Shown: positions 24,398 to 33,614 of the stretch, in pieces
Numbering within the stretch: the first letter of the stretch is position 1
How the letters are laid out: each line of letters opens with the position of its first letter
From: Planctomycetaceae bacterium
GTDB taxonomy: Bacteria; Planctomycetota; Planctomycetia; Pirellulales; UBA1268
Direction of reading: 5' to 3'
DNA length: 33,614 bases
Assembly: GCA_005789975.1 (NCBI GenBank)
Contig: SXWC01000055.1
Location: 1 to 33,614 of the forward strand
Notes under the pieces: generated by a model
The model's database searches: none
What the model saw: the letters and a program-made list of their open reading frames with translations, nothing else
What the model was told of the DNA's origin: nothing
Translations under genes and position numbers: made by a program

Positions 24398-27300
24398 GTG
24401 GTTTCACTCCCAGCACACCGTAGCCTCCGCCGGCGATCGGTCTCCTGGTCGGCGTGGCTGCTGGCGGCGGCCGCGATCGCCGGCGGCCTGCCCGCCGTCC
24501 GCGGCGAGGATCAGGCCGCGCAGGGGGTCCGGGAGGTCGCGCCCGAACTCTTCTATATGGAGAGTGAATCCGGCCGGCTCGTGCCCGTGCCCGGTTTTCG
24601 GTACCGCGACTTCGTCGATCTGTTCCGCATGAAGGAGGGGTTGGCCGGACCCCTGCAGCCCCCGGCAGCGGTGCTCGAGAACATCGTCGTGCGGATCGAC
24701 GCCGGCGCGGTGAAATCCAGGGCGGCGGGTGACGAGCGGGCGACGACCACCTGCCCGGTCACCGTCGAGTGCAGCGTGCGGCAGTCCCGCGGCGGCTGGG
24801 CTTCGGCGTCCCTCGAACTCGGCGGACTCTTTCTCGCGGCTCCGCCGCGGCACGAAGGTCCCGGTCGCATGATCGTCGATGCGGTGCCCGGCGGAGGTGG
24901 CTATCGCGCCTGGTTCGACACGGCTGCGGATGCCGCGGCCGATGCGGTGCACACCGTCGTGCTCGAAGGCCGCCTCGCCGTCGATGTCACCCCCGCCCAC
25001 GAGGCGTTCGCCCTCAGGCTGCCGGTCGCGGTCGCGTCGCTCGTGGAGGTGCGGTCGGCCCGGGGCCAGCCGGCGGTGACCGTCCAGCCGCCGGCGGCGG
25101 ACCAGCGGATCACCCCGGCCACCGAGGGCGAAGGGAGCGTGGTCACGCTCGCCGGGCTCGGCGGCGGAGACGTGCGCATCCGCGTGGCCGATCGCCGCGA
25201 GGATCGCGAGGCCCGCGGTGTCGCCGCCGAGGCGGTGGCCGAAAGCACGGTGCGGATCGACGGGCGCAACGCCGTCACGGAAGCGGTCGTGCGACTCTCC
25301 AACCTCCCGGGCGACACCTCGAAGATCAGCATCACCCTCCCGCCGCGAACCTCGCTGCGGTCGGTGCGGGCTCCCGCGTCGCTCCTGGGCCGCGGCGGCA
25401 CCGCCGACGCGCCGACCATCGACGTGGCCGCCGAGGTCGCCGCGAACGGGCGGGCCGTCGTCGAACTCACCTGCGAGCGTCCCATCGATCCGTCGGGCAA
25501 CACCACCTTCGAGGCGATCGGCTTCGCGGTGGCGGGCATTCCCGAATGGCGGCAGTGGGGGCGGGTGAGCCTCGTCGTCGACGGCGACTGGCAGGCCACC
25601 TGGGCCGATGGCACCGAACTGCGGCGGGTGGACCCGCCCGCCAACGTGCGACTTCCCGGATTCGTCGCGGCCTTCGCCTACGACGCGCAGCCGAGCATGC
25701 TGCCCGTGCGGGTGCGTCCCCGGCAGAGCCGCGTCGTCATCGAGCCCGAGTATCGCTACGAGGTCGGCAGCAACCGCATCACCATCGACGCCCGGCTCCG
25801 CGTGGCGGCCCGCGGCACTCCCGTGAGCAGCATCTCGATCGGAATCGATCCGTCGTGGAGCATCGACGAGGTGGGGCCGGCCGGTGCGGTGGATGTCGCA
25901 GGGGTCGCGACCGATGCCGGCGAGACCGTGATTCCGTTCACGCAGGCGCTCTCCGGCGACACCGTCGTCGAGATTCGCGCCAGCCGGCCGATCGACAAGT
26001 CGGCCGACCGCGTGGCCTGGAAGCTTCCCGTGCCAGAGGCTGATCTCATCGGGCCGGCGGTGGTGGTGATCGCCTCGCAGAGCGACATCGAGCTTCTGCC
26101 GGAGAACGAGGGCATCGAAGGACTCGTTCGTCAGACCGCGGCGGCGGTCCCCCTGGCAGACGCCGACAAGACGGCGCTCGTCTACCGGCTCGACGCCGTC
26201 GCGGGGAGTTTCGCGGCGGCCCGGCGGTTTCTGCCGAGGCGGGTCGAGACGACGATCTCCGCCGAGGCCGCGCTCGATGGAACCGAAATCGTCGTCGATG
26301 AGACGATCCGTCTCGACGTGCTCCACGTGCCGCTCGAGTTCATCGAACTGGTGGTTCCCAATGCGATCGTGTCGTCGGCCGCCTTCGAGGTGCGGCAGGG
26401 GGACGACCTGCTCGATCCCGCCGTGGTCGTGTCGGGGGAGGAAGATCTGGAGGGCCTGCCGGTGACCTGCATGCGGGCGATCCTGCCGACGCCCCTGCTC
26501 GGATCGGGGGAGATCAGCGTGCGATTCACGCTTCCGGCGCCGACCGTTCCCGACGAGTCCACCGCGGCGTTTGATCTGCCGCTCGCGCTGCCACGGGGCA
26601 CGAGCATCGGCCGGCAGAGCATCGCCATCGCGGTGCCGGAAACCCTGTCGGCGGCCGTGCGCGGCGACGCCTGGAAGCGGGACGTCGGACCGACCCTCGG
26701 CGGCGCGACGCAGACATGGTCGTCGCTCAAGCCGCAGCGTGAACTCCCGCTGGCGATCTCGGCCCGCCGCAGCGACGTGGCCCGAAGCATGGTCGTGGAG
26801 GCCGCATGGCTGCAGACGAGGCTCTTGCCGGGCATCCGCGAAGATATCCGCGACTACGTGATCTCGGCCGCCGAAGATCGCATCGTGCTGTCGCTGCCCG
26901 CGGCGGGCGGCCCTGCGGTGGACGAGTGGGATGAAGGTGAGTTCGTCACCGAAGTCCGGCTCGACGGCGAGCTCGTGACGGGAGCCGTCAGGTCCGCGGG
27001 CCGCATCGTCGTCGATCTCCCGCGGGTCGATCCGGTGCGGCGGTGGCGGCTCGAGATTCGCACGACGGCCCCCCGCGAAGGAGGCTGGCCCGGTTTTGCC
27101 GCGCGTGCCGGGCTCCCCGTGCCGGTGCGGTTGGAGCCACCGGTCTTCGAAGGGCCCGTGGTCGAGCGACGTTTCTACTGGACCCTTCACGTTCGTCCCG
27201 ATGAGCACGTGTTCGGTCTGCCGCAACGCTGGACGTCGCAACAACACTGGATCCCGGCCGCCTGGGGTTGGCGGCTCGAGGCCGCCATCACGCCGGCGGA

Positions 27301-27829
27301 ACTCGCCGCGTGGATCGCCGCGGCCGCGGGGGGAGCGCCGGCCCAGCGACCACTCGCCGACACCCGCGCCGCCGGACTCGCCTCGGCCCCGCCGCTGAAC
27401 GAGAACACGTTCGTCTTTTCGGGCATCGGCGACCCCGGGCCCGTCTCTCCATGGCTCGTGCCCGAATGGTTCGTCGTCCTGATCGCTTCGGGTGCGTCGT
27501 TGGCCTGCGGGCTCGCGGCCGTGCATCGCGTTGCCGCGCGGCGACTGCCGGTGGTGATCGCCGCCGCGGCAGGTCTCGGGCTCGCGGCCGCCGCGGCCCC
27601 CGGCGTGGCCCCCCTCGTCGCGCAGGCGGCGGTGCCGGGGACGCTGCTCGCCGTCGCGGCCTGGGCCATCCAGACCGCGGCCCAGCAGCGGGTCGGCCGT
27701 GTCGTGTCCGGCTGGCGGATTCCCGTCGGCCAGCCGGCGAGTTCCTTCACCCGCCCCAACGCGGCGTCGTTGATCGTCGCCCCGTCGATGGATGACGCTC
27801 CGACCGCCACGGATGCGAGGCCGCGATGA
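24398..27829 (+). CDS. Large secreted/membrane-anchored protein of unknown function
   Basis: 1143 residues from GTG 24398, with GGATAGGG about eight bases upstream. A Sec signal peptide is clear: a basic start (HRSLRRRS), a hydrophobic core (WLLAAAAIAGGLPAV) and probable cleavage near residue 36. The next ~980 residues are beta-rich, acidic and Ala/Val/Asp-rich with no Cys pattern, and contain repeated stretches of the type ISITLPPRTSLRSVRAP and ISVRFTLPAP that suggest several immunoglobulin-like or beta-sandwich domains. The C-terminus has about three hydrophobic helices (1022-1045, 1050-1070, 1075-1098) and a short soluble tail. I do not recognise the family. Its stop overlaps the ATG of the next giant gene as ATGA, so both are translationally coupled and probably act together in the cell envelope. 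Confidence 0.82.
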   Translation: MVSLPAHRSLRRRSVSWSAWLLAAAAIAGGLPAVRGEDQAAQGVREVAPELFYMESESGRLVPVPGFRYRDFVDLFRMKEGLAGPLQPPAAVLENIVVRIDAGAVKSRAAGDERATTTCPVTVECSVRQSRGGWASASLELGGLFLAAPPRHEGPGRMIVDAVPGGGGYRAWFDTAADAAADAVHTVVLEGRLAVDVTPAHEAFALRLPVAVASLVEVRSARGQPAVTVQPPAADQRITPATEGEGSVVTLAGLGGGDVRIRVADRREDREARGVAAEAVAESTVRIDGRNAVTEAVVRLSNLPGDTSKISITLPPRTSLRSVRAPASLLGRGGTADAPTIDVAAEVAANGRAVVELTCERPIDPSGNTTFEAIGFAVAGIPEWRQWGRVSLVVDGDWQATWADGTELRRVDPPANVRLPGFVAAFAYDAQPSMLPVRVRPRQSRVVIEPEYRYEVGSNRITIDARLRVAARGTPVSSISIGIDPSWSIDEVGPAGAVDVAGVATDAGETVIPFTQALSGDTVVEIRASRPIDKSADRVAWKLPVPEADLIGPAVVVIASQSDIELLPENEGIEGLVRQTAAAVPLADADKTALVYRLDAVAGSFAAARRFLPRRVETTISAEAALDGTEIVVDETIRLDVLHVPLEFIELVVPNAIVSSAAFEVRQGDDLLDPAVVVSGEEDLEGLPVTCMRAILPTPLLGSGEISVRFTLPAPTVPDESTAAFDLPLALPRGTSIGRQSIAIAVPETLSAAVRGDAWKRDVGPTLGGATQTWSSLKPQRELPLAISARRSDVARSMVVEAAWLQTRLLPGIREDIRDYVISAAEDRIVLSLPAAGGPAVDEWDEGEFVTEVRLDGELVTGAVRSAGRIVVDLPRVDPVRRWRLEIRTTAPREGGWPGFAARAGLPVPVRLEPPVFEGPVVERRFYWTLHVRPDEHVFGLPQRWTSQQHWIPAAWGWRLEAAITPAELAAWIAAAAGGAPAQRPLADTRAAGLASAPPLNENTFVFSGIGDPGPVSPWLVPEWFVVLIASGASLACGLAAVHRVAARRLPVVIAAAAGLGLAAAAAPGVAPLVAQAAVPGTLLAVAAWAIQTAAQQRVGRVVSGWRIPVGQPASSFTRPNAASLIVAPSMDDAPTATDARPR

Positions 27830-30800
27830 TCCGCATCCGCGTGGCAGCCTGTGTGCTCGCCGCGGCCGTCGGCGCGACGGCGGGCCTGCCGGCCGTCGAG
27901 TTCATCCGCGTGCACGTGCCGGAGGGCCGGCTGCAGGACGTGCCGCTCGGTCCGGATCGTCACGTGCCGATGCCGATCGCGGAGTTTGAACGGGCCGTGG
28001 CCCGCCTGGAGGAACCGGGCGGCGGTGTCCGGCTCCCCCGACCGCTCGCCGACTCTGCCTGCTACACGGCCTCCATCGACGAACGAGGACTGCTCGTCGG
28101 CTCGCTCTCGTTCGAACTCGGCAAGGTGGCCAGCGTGCTCACGACGCAGATGCCGCTGGGAGCCATCGACGCCTCGCCGGGCACCCTCACGTCATCGGCG
28201 GGCATCGGCGACGTCGTGGTCTTCGGGCTTCCGGATGGCGGGGTCGCGATGCGAACCCCCGGCCCGGGGAACTACTCCTGCCGGTTCGTCTGCCCGCCGG
28301 TCGTGGCCGGCGGAGGCGACTACCGTCTGCCGATGGTGCCTTCGCTGGCCACCAGCATCAGTCTCACGCTTCCCCCCGGCCTGCGCCCGCTCGTCGTCGC
28401 CGTCCCTGCGCCGGCCATCGTGACGCCGCCGGCTGCCGAGGCGTCCGGGGGTGACGGGAGGAATACCTGGACGATCGAAATCGGCGGGGCTGCGGACGTG
28501 ACCCTCGCGATCCTTCCGATCGAGACGCCGGCTCCGCGGCTGCGGTCGTGGTCCCGGGCCGTGTTGCGTGGGAGGCAGGCGGAGATCAGCACCCGCATCG
28601 TCCCCGATTCGCCGTGGCGGGCCGGAATGATCACCCTCCGCAAGGATGTGGCGCTCGAACCGATCGGCGTGAGGCTGCCCCTCGCGGCCGCGGGCGGTGC
28701 GGCAATGCCCGCGATCCGCGAGGTCGAATCGCGGACGCTCTTCATCGACGTGCCCGAGTCGCTCGCCGGCACCAGCACCCCGATCGAAATCACCGGCGTC
28801 GCCGAACTGGCCGAGCGCGGGGAATGGGTCGTGCCCCAGGTGCGTCCTCCCGCCGAGCGCTGGGCGGGCGGCGGCCTGACCGTCGTCGTCGATCCCGATT
28901 TCGTGGTCGAATCCACGGCGCTCGAGGAGTGCGTGGCGGTTTCGCCCGGGATCGCGGCGGGGTGGCCGGATGCCACCGTCGACGCCGGCGGCGCCGCCGG
29001 CTCCGCGGCGGCCCAGATGCACTTCGAGCAGCAGTCACCGGCCGCGCGGGTCGTGGTTCAACTCAGACCCCGGGTTGCCGAGATCGACGCGGCCCGGGTG
29101 ACCACGGTCGAGATCTCGCCCGCCACCGTGCTCGGCCGCGCGGCGTGCGACATGCGCGTCGTGGCCGGCGAAGCCTTCGGGCTCACCGCCGCGGTGGGGT
29201 CGGGATGGTTCATCGACTCGGTCGAGGCGGTCGATTGGTCCGCCGTCGATCCACAGGCCGATCCGCTCCCCGGCGGCCGCGGCAGTCCGGTGCCGGGCCT
29301 GCCGCTCGACTGGCGGGTCAACCGCTCGCCCGCCGGAAATCAGCTGAGCATCGGGCTCGCGGAGGCCGCGACCCGCACCCGCAGCCTCGGCCTTCGGATC
29401 ACCGGACACCGCCGCGGCGTGCCGCTCGGAGGCGAGTTCATGACCACCGACATGGACATGGTGCGGCTGGAGGGGGAACTCGCGGAGTCGTCGCTGATCG
29501 ACTTCCGCGTCGGCCCCGAGGCGGTCATCGAAGTCGCCGGGGAGCCCATCGGACTGTTGCCCGCCGAGGGCCGGCTCGCCCCGCTGGTCGAGCCGGGTTC
29601 GCCCCGGGGCCGCATTCGCGGCGGTGCACGGGCCCCGGCCCTCGAGGCGCGGCTCGTCCAGCGTCGTCCGCCGCTCGACGCCCAGATCTCGCTGCAGATG
29701 CTCGCGCTCGACGAGCGTCTCTCGGAGACCTTCACATTCACCTGCAGGCCCGAAGCGGGCGGCATCGACGCCATCGTCGTGCACTTCTCCGGGCCGATGG
29801 GCGACGCGCTCGAGTGGTCCCTCCTGCAGCCCGCCGGCGGTGCGTTGCTGCCGCGGCGGATGGATGCGGCCGAGGGACGGCGCGGCGACCTCGGGCGACA
29901 ACCGGGCGTCGAGGAATCGTGGCTGCTGGAGTTTCGTCCGGCGGTCGAAGGCGCCGTCACGTTCCAGGCCACCCGCACCCTCCCGTTCAACGCCGTCGTC
30001 GGGGTGCCGCTGGCCTGGGTGGAGGGCAGCACCGTGGCCCGCGGGGAGGTCGTCATCCGCAGCGGCAGCCGGTCGCGGCCCACGCTCGTGAATCGCAGGC
30101 TCCGCGAGGTGCCCCCCGGCGTGTCGATCGACCGCGAACCGGCCGGCCCGGTCACGGAACTGGCGTATGGAGATCCAGCCTCGCTGGGGGAGGAGGCTTC
30201 CGACGAGCCAGCCGCGGAGCTCATCCCAGCCGACGACTCGGGTGCGCGGGCGTGGGCCTGGAGGGAATCGACCACGTGCTTCTGCCATGCATCCGGTCGG
30301 ATCGAATGCGAGTTGAAATTCGAGATCGAGAATCGTGGTCGGGAGGAGGCCGTGCTGACGGTGCCCCGCGGCCTGGTGATCGACGAGGTGCAGATCGATG
30401 GCGCACCGGTGCCCTTCGACGCGGCGTCCGCCGCCGGCGGGATTTCCGTCCCCCTGCCTCCCGGCCGCGGTCGCCTGACGCTCGTCATCCGGGGCATCGC
30501 CACCCGCGATCCCGCCTACGGCATCTGGCGGATCGACCCGGTGGCGTGCACGCTCGACGTGCCGGTCCTCGACAGGGACCTGCAGCTCATGCTGCCGCCG
30601 GGCATCGACCTCGTGACGTCCGGCGCCGACATGGGGCACTCCCCGGACTGGCTCGACCGGTTGTTCGACGCCGCTCCGCGGGCCGCCGTGGTCTCGCCGC
30701 AGGCCGCCACTCCCACCGGCTTCCGCAGGGTTTCGGTGTCGCTGCCCGTCCGAACCGCGTTCGGCATCACCGTCGCGAGTCGTGGGCTGATCGCCTCCTC

Positions 30801-33614
30801 GGCGGTGATCGCCGGACTCGTGGCCGCGGCAGCCTGCGGCTGGATCGTGCGCCGGCGTCCGACGACGGCCGTCGTCTGCGCCGTCGCCGCGGCGGTGGCG
30901 GCCCTCTGGCTCCCCCAGCCGTTCGCGGTGATCGCCCGGGGCTTGTGGTGGGGCGCCGTCGTCGGCCTGGGATGGGGTGCGTGTCGCCGCGGGGCCGCGG
31001 GCACCATCGCCGCACCGCTCGTCGTGATCGGCGTGGCGGCGGGCGCTGCCGCGGCCCATGGCGGGCCGCCGGACGAAGACGCCGCGGCCATCGCCCCGTA
31101 TCGGGTGCTGCTCGCCCCGGACGAGTCCGGGGGCACGGCGCTCGTGCCCGAGCCCTTGTTTCGCATGCTCGCCGCCGACGACGGTGCCGCCGCCGCGGCG
31201 GTGCGGGTGCTGGAATGCACCGTGACCGCGGGCGGGACGACGGTCGGAGACTGGCGGATGGTGCTCGACGTCGATGCCGATCGTGGTGGCGTGCTGGTGC
31301 TCGACCAATCCCCCGCGGGTGCCCGCTGGAGGCTGCCCGCGAAGGATGGCCGCGCTGGCGTGGCGATCGAACTTGCCGCCGCTGACGCGGTCGCGCGGAT
31401 CGTGGCCATGACACCGGGTCGGCATCGCGTGGAACTCGACGTGATCCCGGGGGCCGCGCGGCGTGGAGGCGTGGAGACACTCGTCGCCGACCTGCCCCCG
31501 GCGCCGCGATCGACCCTGCGGTTTCCGCCGCCGGAGCGGGCCACGGCCGGTGGTCCGGCTTTCGAGCCACGGCGGGTGATGTGCGAACGTGCCGACCGGG
31601 CCGGTCCGTGGCATCGCGTCGGGGAGTCTGCGGCGGCCGCCGGGACGTTCGATGTGTCGCGGGCCGCGCGTGTTCGGCTGACGCGGACGATCGATCCCCG
31701 CACCGCGATCCCGGCCGCCATCGCCGAAGCCGTCAGTGCCAACGACGTGCGGTGGAGCGAGGATTCGTGCCGAGTGCGGGCGCGGTATGAACTCGGCGGG
31801 GGCTCGGCAGTGGTGCCGGCGGTCGTCGTGAGGGCCTCTCCCGGGCTCGAGCCGATCCCCGATCGCGACGGCGAGTCGGCCGGGGTGTCGTGCCTGCCGC
31901 TCGGCCACGGCAGGTTCGCCGTCGAGGTGGCCGAGCCGGCGCCGGGACGCCTGCAGGTCGAGCTCGAGTTCACGAGGCCGCACGTCGATCCGGTCGGCGT
32001 GTTCGACGTGCCGTGCGTGTGGCTCGAGGACGTCGTCAGCGACATCCGCACCGTGCGGTGCATCGCGCCCGGCCGGTTCGACGTGACCCCTGAACTGCCG
32101 AGCGGAGCGGCGCTGCTCCGGCCGCGCGAGGAGGATGGCCCCGATGCCGTCGCCGTGTGGCGGTCGGAGGTGGACGCCCCGGCCAGGGAACCGGGGACGG
32201 TGGCGTTTGACCCGGGTGGCGGCGAGCGGTCACCGCCGCGGATCGCGGTGCGTCGACGTCCCGAGCCGCCCCGGGGATCGCAGCGGCTCGTGGTCGATTT
32301 CGGCTCCGACCATGTGGGCCTGAGCCTCACCTGCCTGATCGCGGCGGAGTCGGCGCCGCTCACGGAGCTGCCGATCGAGCTGCCGGCGGAGTGCATCATC
32401 GACCGGGTGATGCTCGAGGAAGAGACGGAGGCCGAGGCGGCCGCGGTCGATCTGTTTTCGGCACGGCCATCGGCCACGCGACTCGTCGTGGTGCTGCAGC
32501 GGCCCCGCACGGGACGCTTCCGCCTCACGCTCAACGGCCGCCTTCCGAGCCGGCCCGACCCGCGGGGCCGCCTGCCGCTCGCGCGGGCGGTCATGCCGGG
32601 CGAAGTGCCGCTGGCGGTCACCTGTCGCTCGTCGCCGCAGGTCGCCGTGCAGGTGCAGCCTGCCAATTCGAAAGCCACCGGCACCACGGGGGGCGATGCC
32701 GACGACTTTCGCGAGGTGCTGCCGGGTGAGCCGGGGCCCGAGTACGTGCTCAGCGCGCAGACGACGGTCGAGCCGGGCACCGGCCCGCGTTCTGCGGTGA
32801 CGTCGCAGACGGGAAAAGACACGCCGATCGGCCACGTCGTCGAACTCACGACCATGCATGTGACGATCGACCGCCGCGGCCGGGTCTGGGGAACCGCGCG
32901 GTTCGATCTCGTCACGGAGCGGCCCGTGGTCCGATTGCGGATGCCCCCGGGCCTGCGACTCTTCGATCTGCTCGTCGACGGGCGTGAAATGGAGGCCGTG
33001 CCGCAGGGCGGCGACGCCTGGGATGTGAGGTTGAACGACATCCGCTGGCCGCGGTCCATCCTGGCCGTGTTCGCGGGCGAGGTCGGCGGCCGGCTCGAGG
33101 ACGGCGTGGCCATCCGGCTCGAGACGCCCCGGCTCGAGGGTTTGCCGGCCCGGTCGGTGCTGTGGGCGATCGACGCGCCCCCAGGCATGCGGCTACGGAT
33201 GGCCGAGCCCGCGAAACTCATCTCCCCCACCGAGTGGCAGGCGGCGATCGGTGCGGGACGGCAGCGTGTGGCCGCGCTTTTCCAGACGGCGCTCGCCGCA
33301 TCCGGGGATGTCGAACGGGAACGTCTCGCCGGTTTCGCGACGCTGCGGATGTCGGGTGACCGGCCCCGGCTCGAGGCCGAGTGGGAGCGGGCGATCGCCC
33401 CGCGCGGCGACGGATCAAACCGCGTCTTCGCACTTGCCGCCGATGATCAGGGCGTGACGATCCGGGCGGTTCGCGACGCCGATGCGACGGTGCCGGCCCG
33501 CGGCCTGGTGACGGCCGGTCTCGTCGCGGCGCTCGCCGCCGGCTGGAGCATCTCGGGCCGCTGGCCGGGGGTGTGGGCGGCCGCGGTGTCGCGGGGCTGG
33601 CCGTGGGCGGTCGC
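27826..33614 (+). CDS. Giant two-module envelope protein, 3' end outside window
   Basis: From ATG 27826 the frame stays open for 1929 codons to the window edge. A short signal peptide starts it (RVAACVLAAAVGATAGLPAVE). Residues about 25-980 form a first beta-rich ectodomain. Residues 986-1080 are a cluster of about four hydrophobic helices (GLIASSAVIAGLVAAAACGW to APLVVIGVAAGAAAAHGG). A second ectodomain (about 1082-1895) follows and then another hydrophobic stretch (GLVTAGLVAALAAGWSISG) at the edge. Both ectodomains share with the upstream protein an abundance of short beta-type segments such as VSLPV and LRMPPGLRL. No catalytic motif is recognised. The ATGA overlap with the preceding gene indicates coupled translation. 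Long open frames also exist antisense and in the other plus frame, but this frame is the one with signal peptide, coupling and no interruption. Confidence 0.85.
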   Translation, partial: MIRIRVAACVLAAAVGATAGLPAVEFIRVHVPEGRLQDVPLGPDRHVPMPIAEFERAVARLEEPGGGVRLPRPLADSACYTASIDERGLLVGSLSFELGKVASVLTTQMPLGAIDASPGTLTSSAGIGDVVVFGLPDGGVAMRTPGPGNYSCRFVCPPVVAGGGDYRLPMVPSLATSISLTLPPGLRPLVVAVPAPAIVTPPAAEASGGDGRNTWTIEIGGAADVTLAILPIETPAPRLRSWSRAVLRGRQAEISTRIVPDSPWRAGMITLRKDVALEPIGVRLPLAAAGGAAMPAIREVESRTLFIDVPESLAGTSTPIEITGVAELAERGEWVVPQVRPPAERWAGGGLTVVVDPDFVVESTALEECVAVSPGIAAGWPDATVDAGGAAGSAAAQMHFEQQSPAARVVVQLRPRVAEIDAARVTTVEISPATVLGRAACDMRVVAGEAFGLTAAVGSGWFIDSVEAVDWSAVDPQADPLPGGRGSPVPGLPLDWRVNRSPAGNQLSIGLAEAATRTRSLGLRITGHRRGVPLGGEFMTTDMDMVRLEGELAESSLIDFRVGPEAVIEVAGEPIGLLPAEGRLAPLVEPGSPRGRIRGGARAPALEARLVQRRPPLDAQISLQMLALDERLSETFTFTCRPEAGGIDAIVVHFSGPMGDALEWSLLQPAGGALLPRRMDAAEGRRGDLGRQPGVEESWLLEFRPAVEGAVTFQATRTLPFNAVVGVPLAWVEGSTVARGEVVIRSGSRSRPTLVNRRLREVPPGVSIDREPAGPVTELAYGDPASLGEEASDEPAAELIPADDSGARAWAWRESTTCFCHASGRIECELKFEIENRGREEAVLTVPRGLVIDEVQIDGAPVPFDAASAAGGISVPLPPGRGRLTLVIRGIATRDPAYGIWRIDPVACTLDVPVLDRDLQLMLPPGIDLVTSGADMGHSPDWLDRLFDAAPRAAVVSPQAATPTGFRRVSVSLPVRTAFGITVASRGLIASSAVIAGLVAAAACGWIVRRRPTTAVVCAVAAAVAALWLPQPFAVIARGLWWGAVVGLGWGACRRGAAGTIAAPLVVIGVAAGAAAAHGGPPDEDAAAIAPYRVLLAPDESGGTALVPEPLFRMLAADDGAAAAAVRVLECTVTAGGTTVGDWRMVLDVDADRGGVLVLDQSPAGARWRLPAKDGRAGVAIELAAADAVARIVAMTPGRHRVELDVIPGAARRGGVETLVADLPPAPRSTLRFPPPERATAGGPAFEPRRVMCERADRAGPWHRVGESAAAAGTFDVSRAARVRLTRTIDPRTAIPAAIAEAVSANDVRWSEDSCRVRARYELGGGSAVVPAVVVRASPGLEPIPDRDGESAGVSCLPLGHGRFAVEVAEPAPGRLQVELEFTRPHVDPVGVFDVPCVWLEDVVSDIRTVRCIAPGRFDVTPELPSGAALLRPREEDGPDAVAVWRSEVDAPAREPGTVAFDPGGGERSPPRIAVRRRPEPPRGSQRLVVDFGSDHVGLSLTCLIAAESAPLTELPIELPAECIIDRVMLEEETEAEAAAVDLFSARPSATRLVVVLQRPRTGRFRLTLNGRLPSRPDPRGRLPLARAVMPGEVPLAVTCRSSPQVAVQVQPANSKATGTTGGDADDFREVLPGEPGPEYVLSAQTTVEPGTGPRSAVTSQTGKDTPIGHVVELTTMHVTIDRRGRVWGTARFDLVTERPVVRLRMPPGLRLFDLLVDGREMEAVPQGGDAWDVRLNDIRWPRSILAVFAGEVGGRLEDGVAIRLETPRLEGLPARSVLWAIDAPPGMRLRMAEPAKLISPTEWQAAIGAGRQRVAALFQTALAASGDVERERLAGFATLRMSGDRPRLEAEWERAIAPRGDGSNRVFALAADDQGVTIRAVRDADATVPARGLVTAGLVAALAAGWSISGRWPGVWAAAVSRGWPWAV

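Noticed and set aside
24404..27526. Minus-strand frame of 1040 codons opposite the first envelope protein
   Set aside because: His/Arg/Asp-rich shadow; the plus strand has a clear signal peptide and membrane helices.
28548..31385. 945-codon plus-strand frame inside the giant envelope gene
   Set aside because: Arg/Gly-rich, motif-free translation overlapping the uninterrupted frame that begins at 27826 with a signal peptide and ATGA coupling.
29035..33230. Two minus-strand frames of about 900-980 codons opposite the giant envelope gene
   Set aside because: Arg/Ser/Pro-rich shadow translations without signatures, antisense to the favoured frame.
1..33614. rRNA genes, insertion sequences, CRISPR arrays, phage structural genes
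   Set aside because: Looked for and none recognised; no transposase motif or terminal inverted repeats were seen.

Overview
The window is uniformly very GC-rich except for one clearly lower-GC block (about 4.8-10.3 kb). Gene content suggests a planctomycete, probably Pirellulales-like: a J-domain gene placed next to rnpA-yidD, an enoyl-ACP reductase, very large secreted/membrane-anchored proteins of unknown function, a membrane-hairpin YhaN-type ATPase, and weak Shine-Dalgarno use. This assignment is an inference from gene style; no marker gene settles it.

Layout. 1-2735 (+): the 3' part of polyphosphate kinase (ppk1), then a compact operon of a CbpA-type J-domain protein, rnpA and yidD, with a good sigma70-like promoter. 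2720-3936 (-): fabI translationally coupled to a MutT-like Nudix hydrolase. 4124-4197: tRNA-Lys(CUU). 4326-4667 (+): a small two-helix protein that looks like an ion-channel pore without its selectivity filter.

4794-9490 (-) is a low-GC, tightly overlapping three-gene restriction-modification cassette: a short N6-adenine methylase with motifs X and I but no NPPY, an Eco57I-like methylase with NPPY, and a GIY-YIG (T5orf172) nuclease fused to a superfamily-2 helicase. Beyond a 473-bp gene-poor stretch lies the decayed start of a second defence gene, a DUF262/GmrSD-like pseudogene whose conserved Tyr codon has become TAA and which then carries a frameshift. Together they look like an acquired defence island placed between core genes.

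10513-17380 returns to host-like sequence: PhoH-like PIN-ATPase, an orphan NarL/LuxR response regulator divergent from an RluA-family pseudouridine synthase, a GT2 glycosyltransferase fused to a large polytopic membrane domain, an AI-2E family permease and a small membrane protein.

17390-22190 (-) is a two-gene unit: a protein that aligns by motif order with the SbcD/YhaO metallophosphoesterase partner but has lost nearly all metal ligands, followed by a 1152-aa YhaN/Rad50-like ATPase whose coiled-coil tip is a transmembrane hairpin instead of a zinc hook. 22416-24085 holds an unknown gene divergent from an inositol-monophosphatase family gene.

24398-33614 (+) is filled by two translationally coupled giant envelope proteins. 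The second stays open for at least 1929 codons to the window edge and has two consecutive ectodomain-plus-membrane-cluster modules. The best candidates for undescribed biology are the three-gene RM cassette with its dead DUF262 neighbour, the ATPase with a pseudo-nuclease partner, and the giant modular envelope pair.
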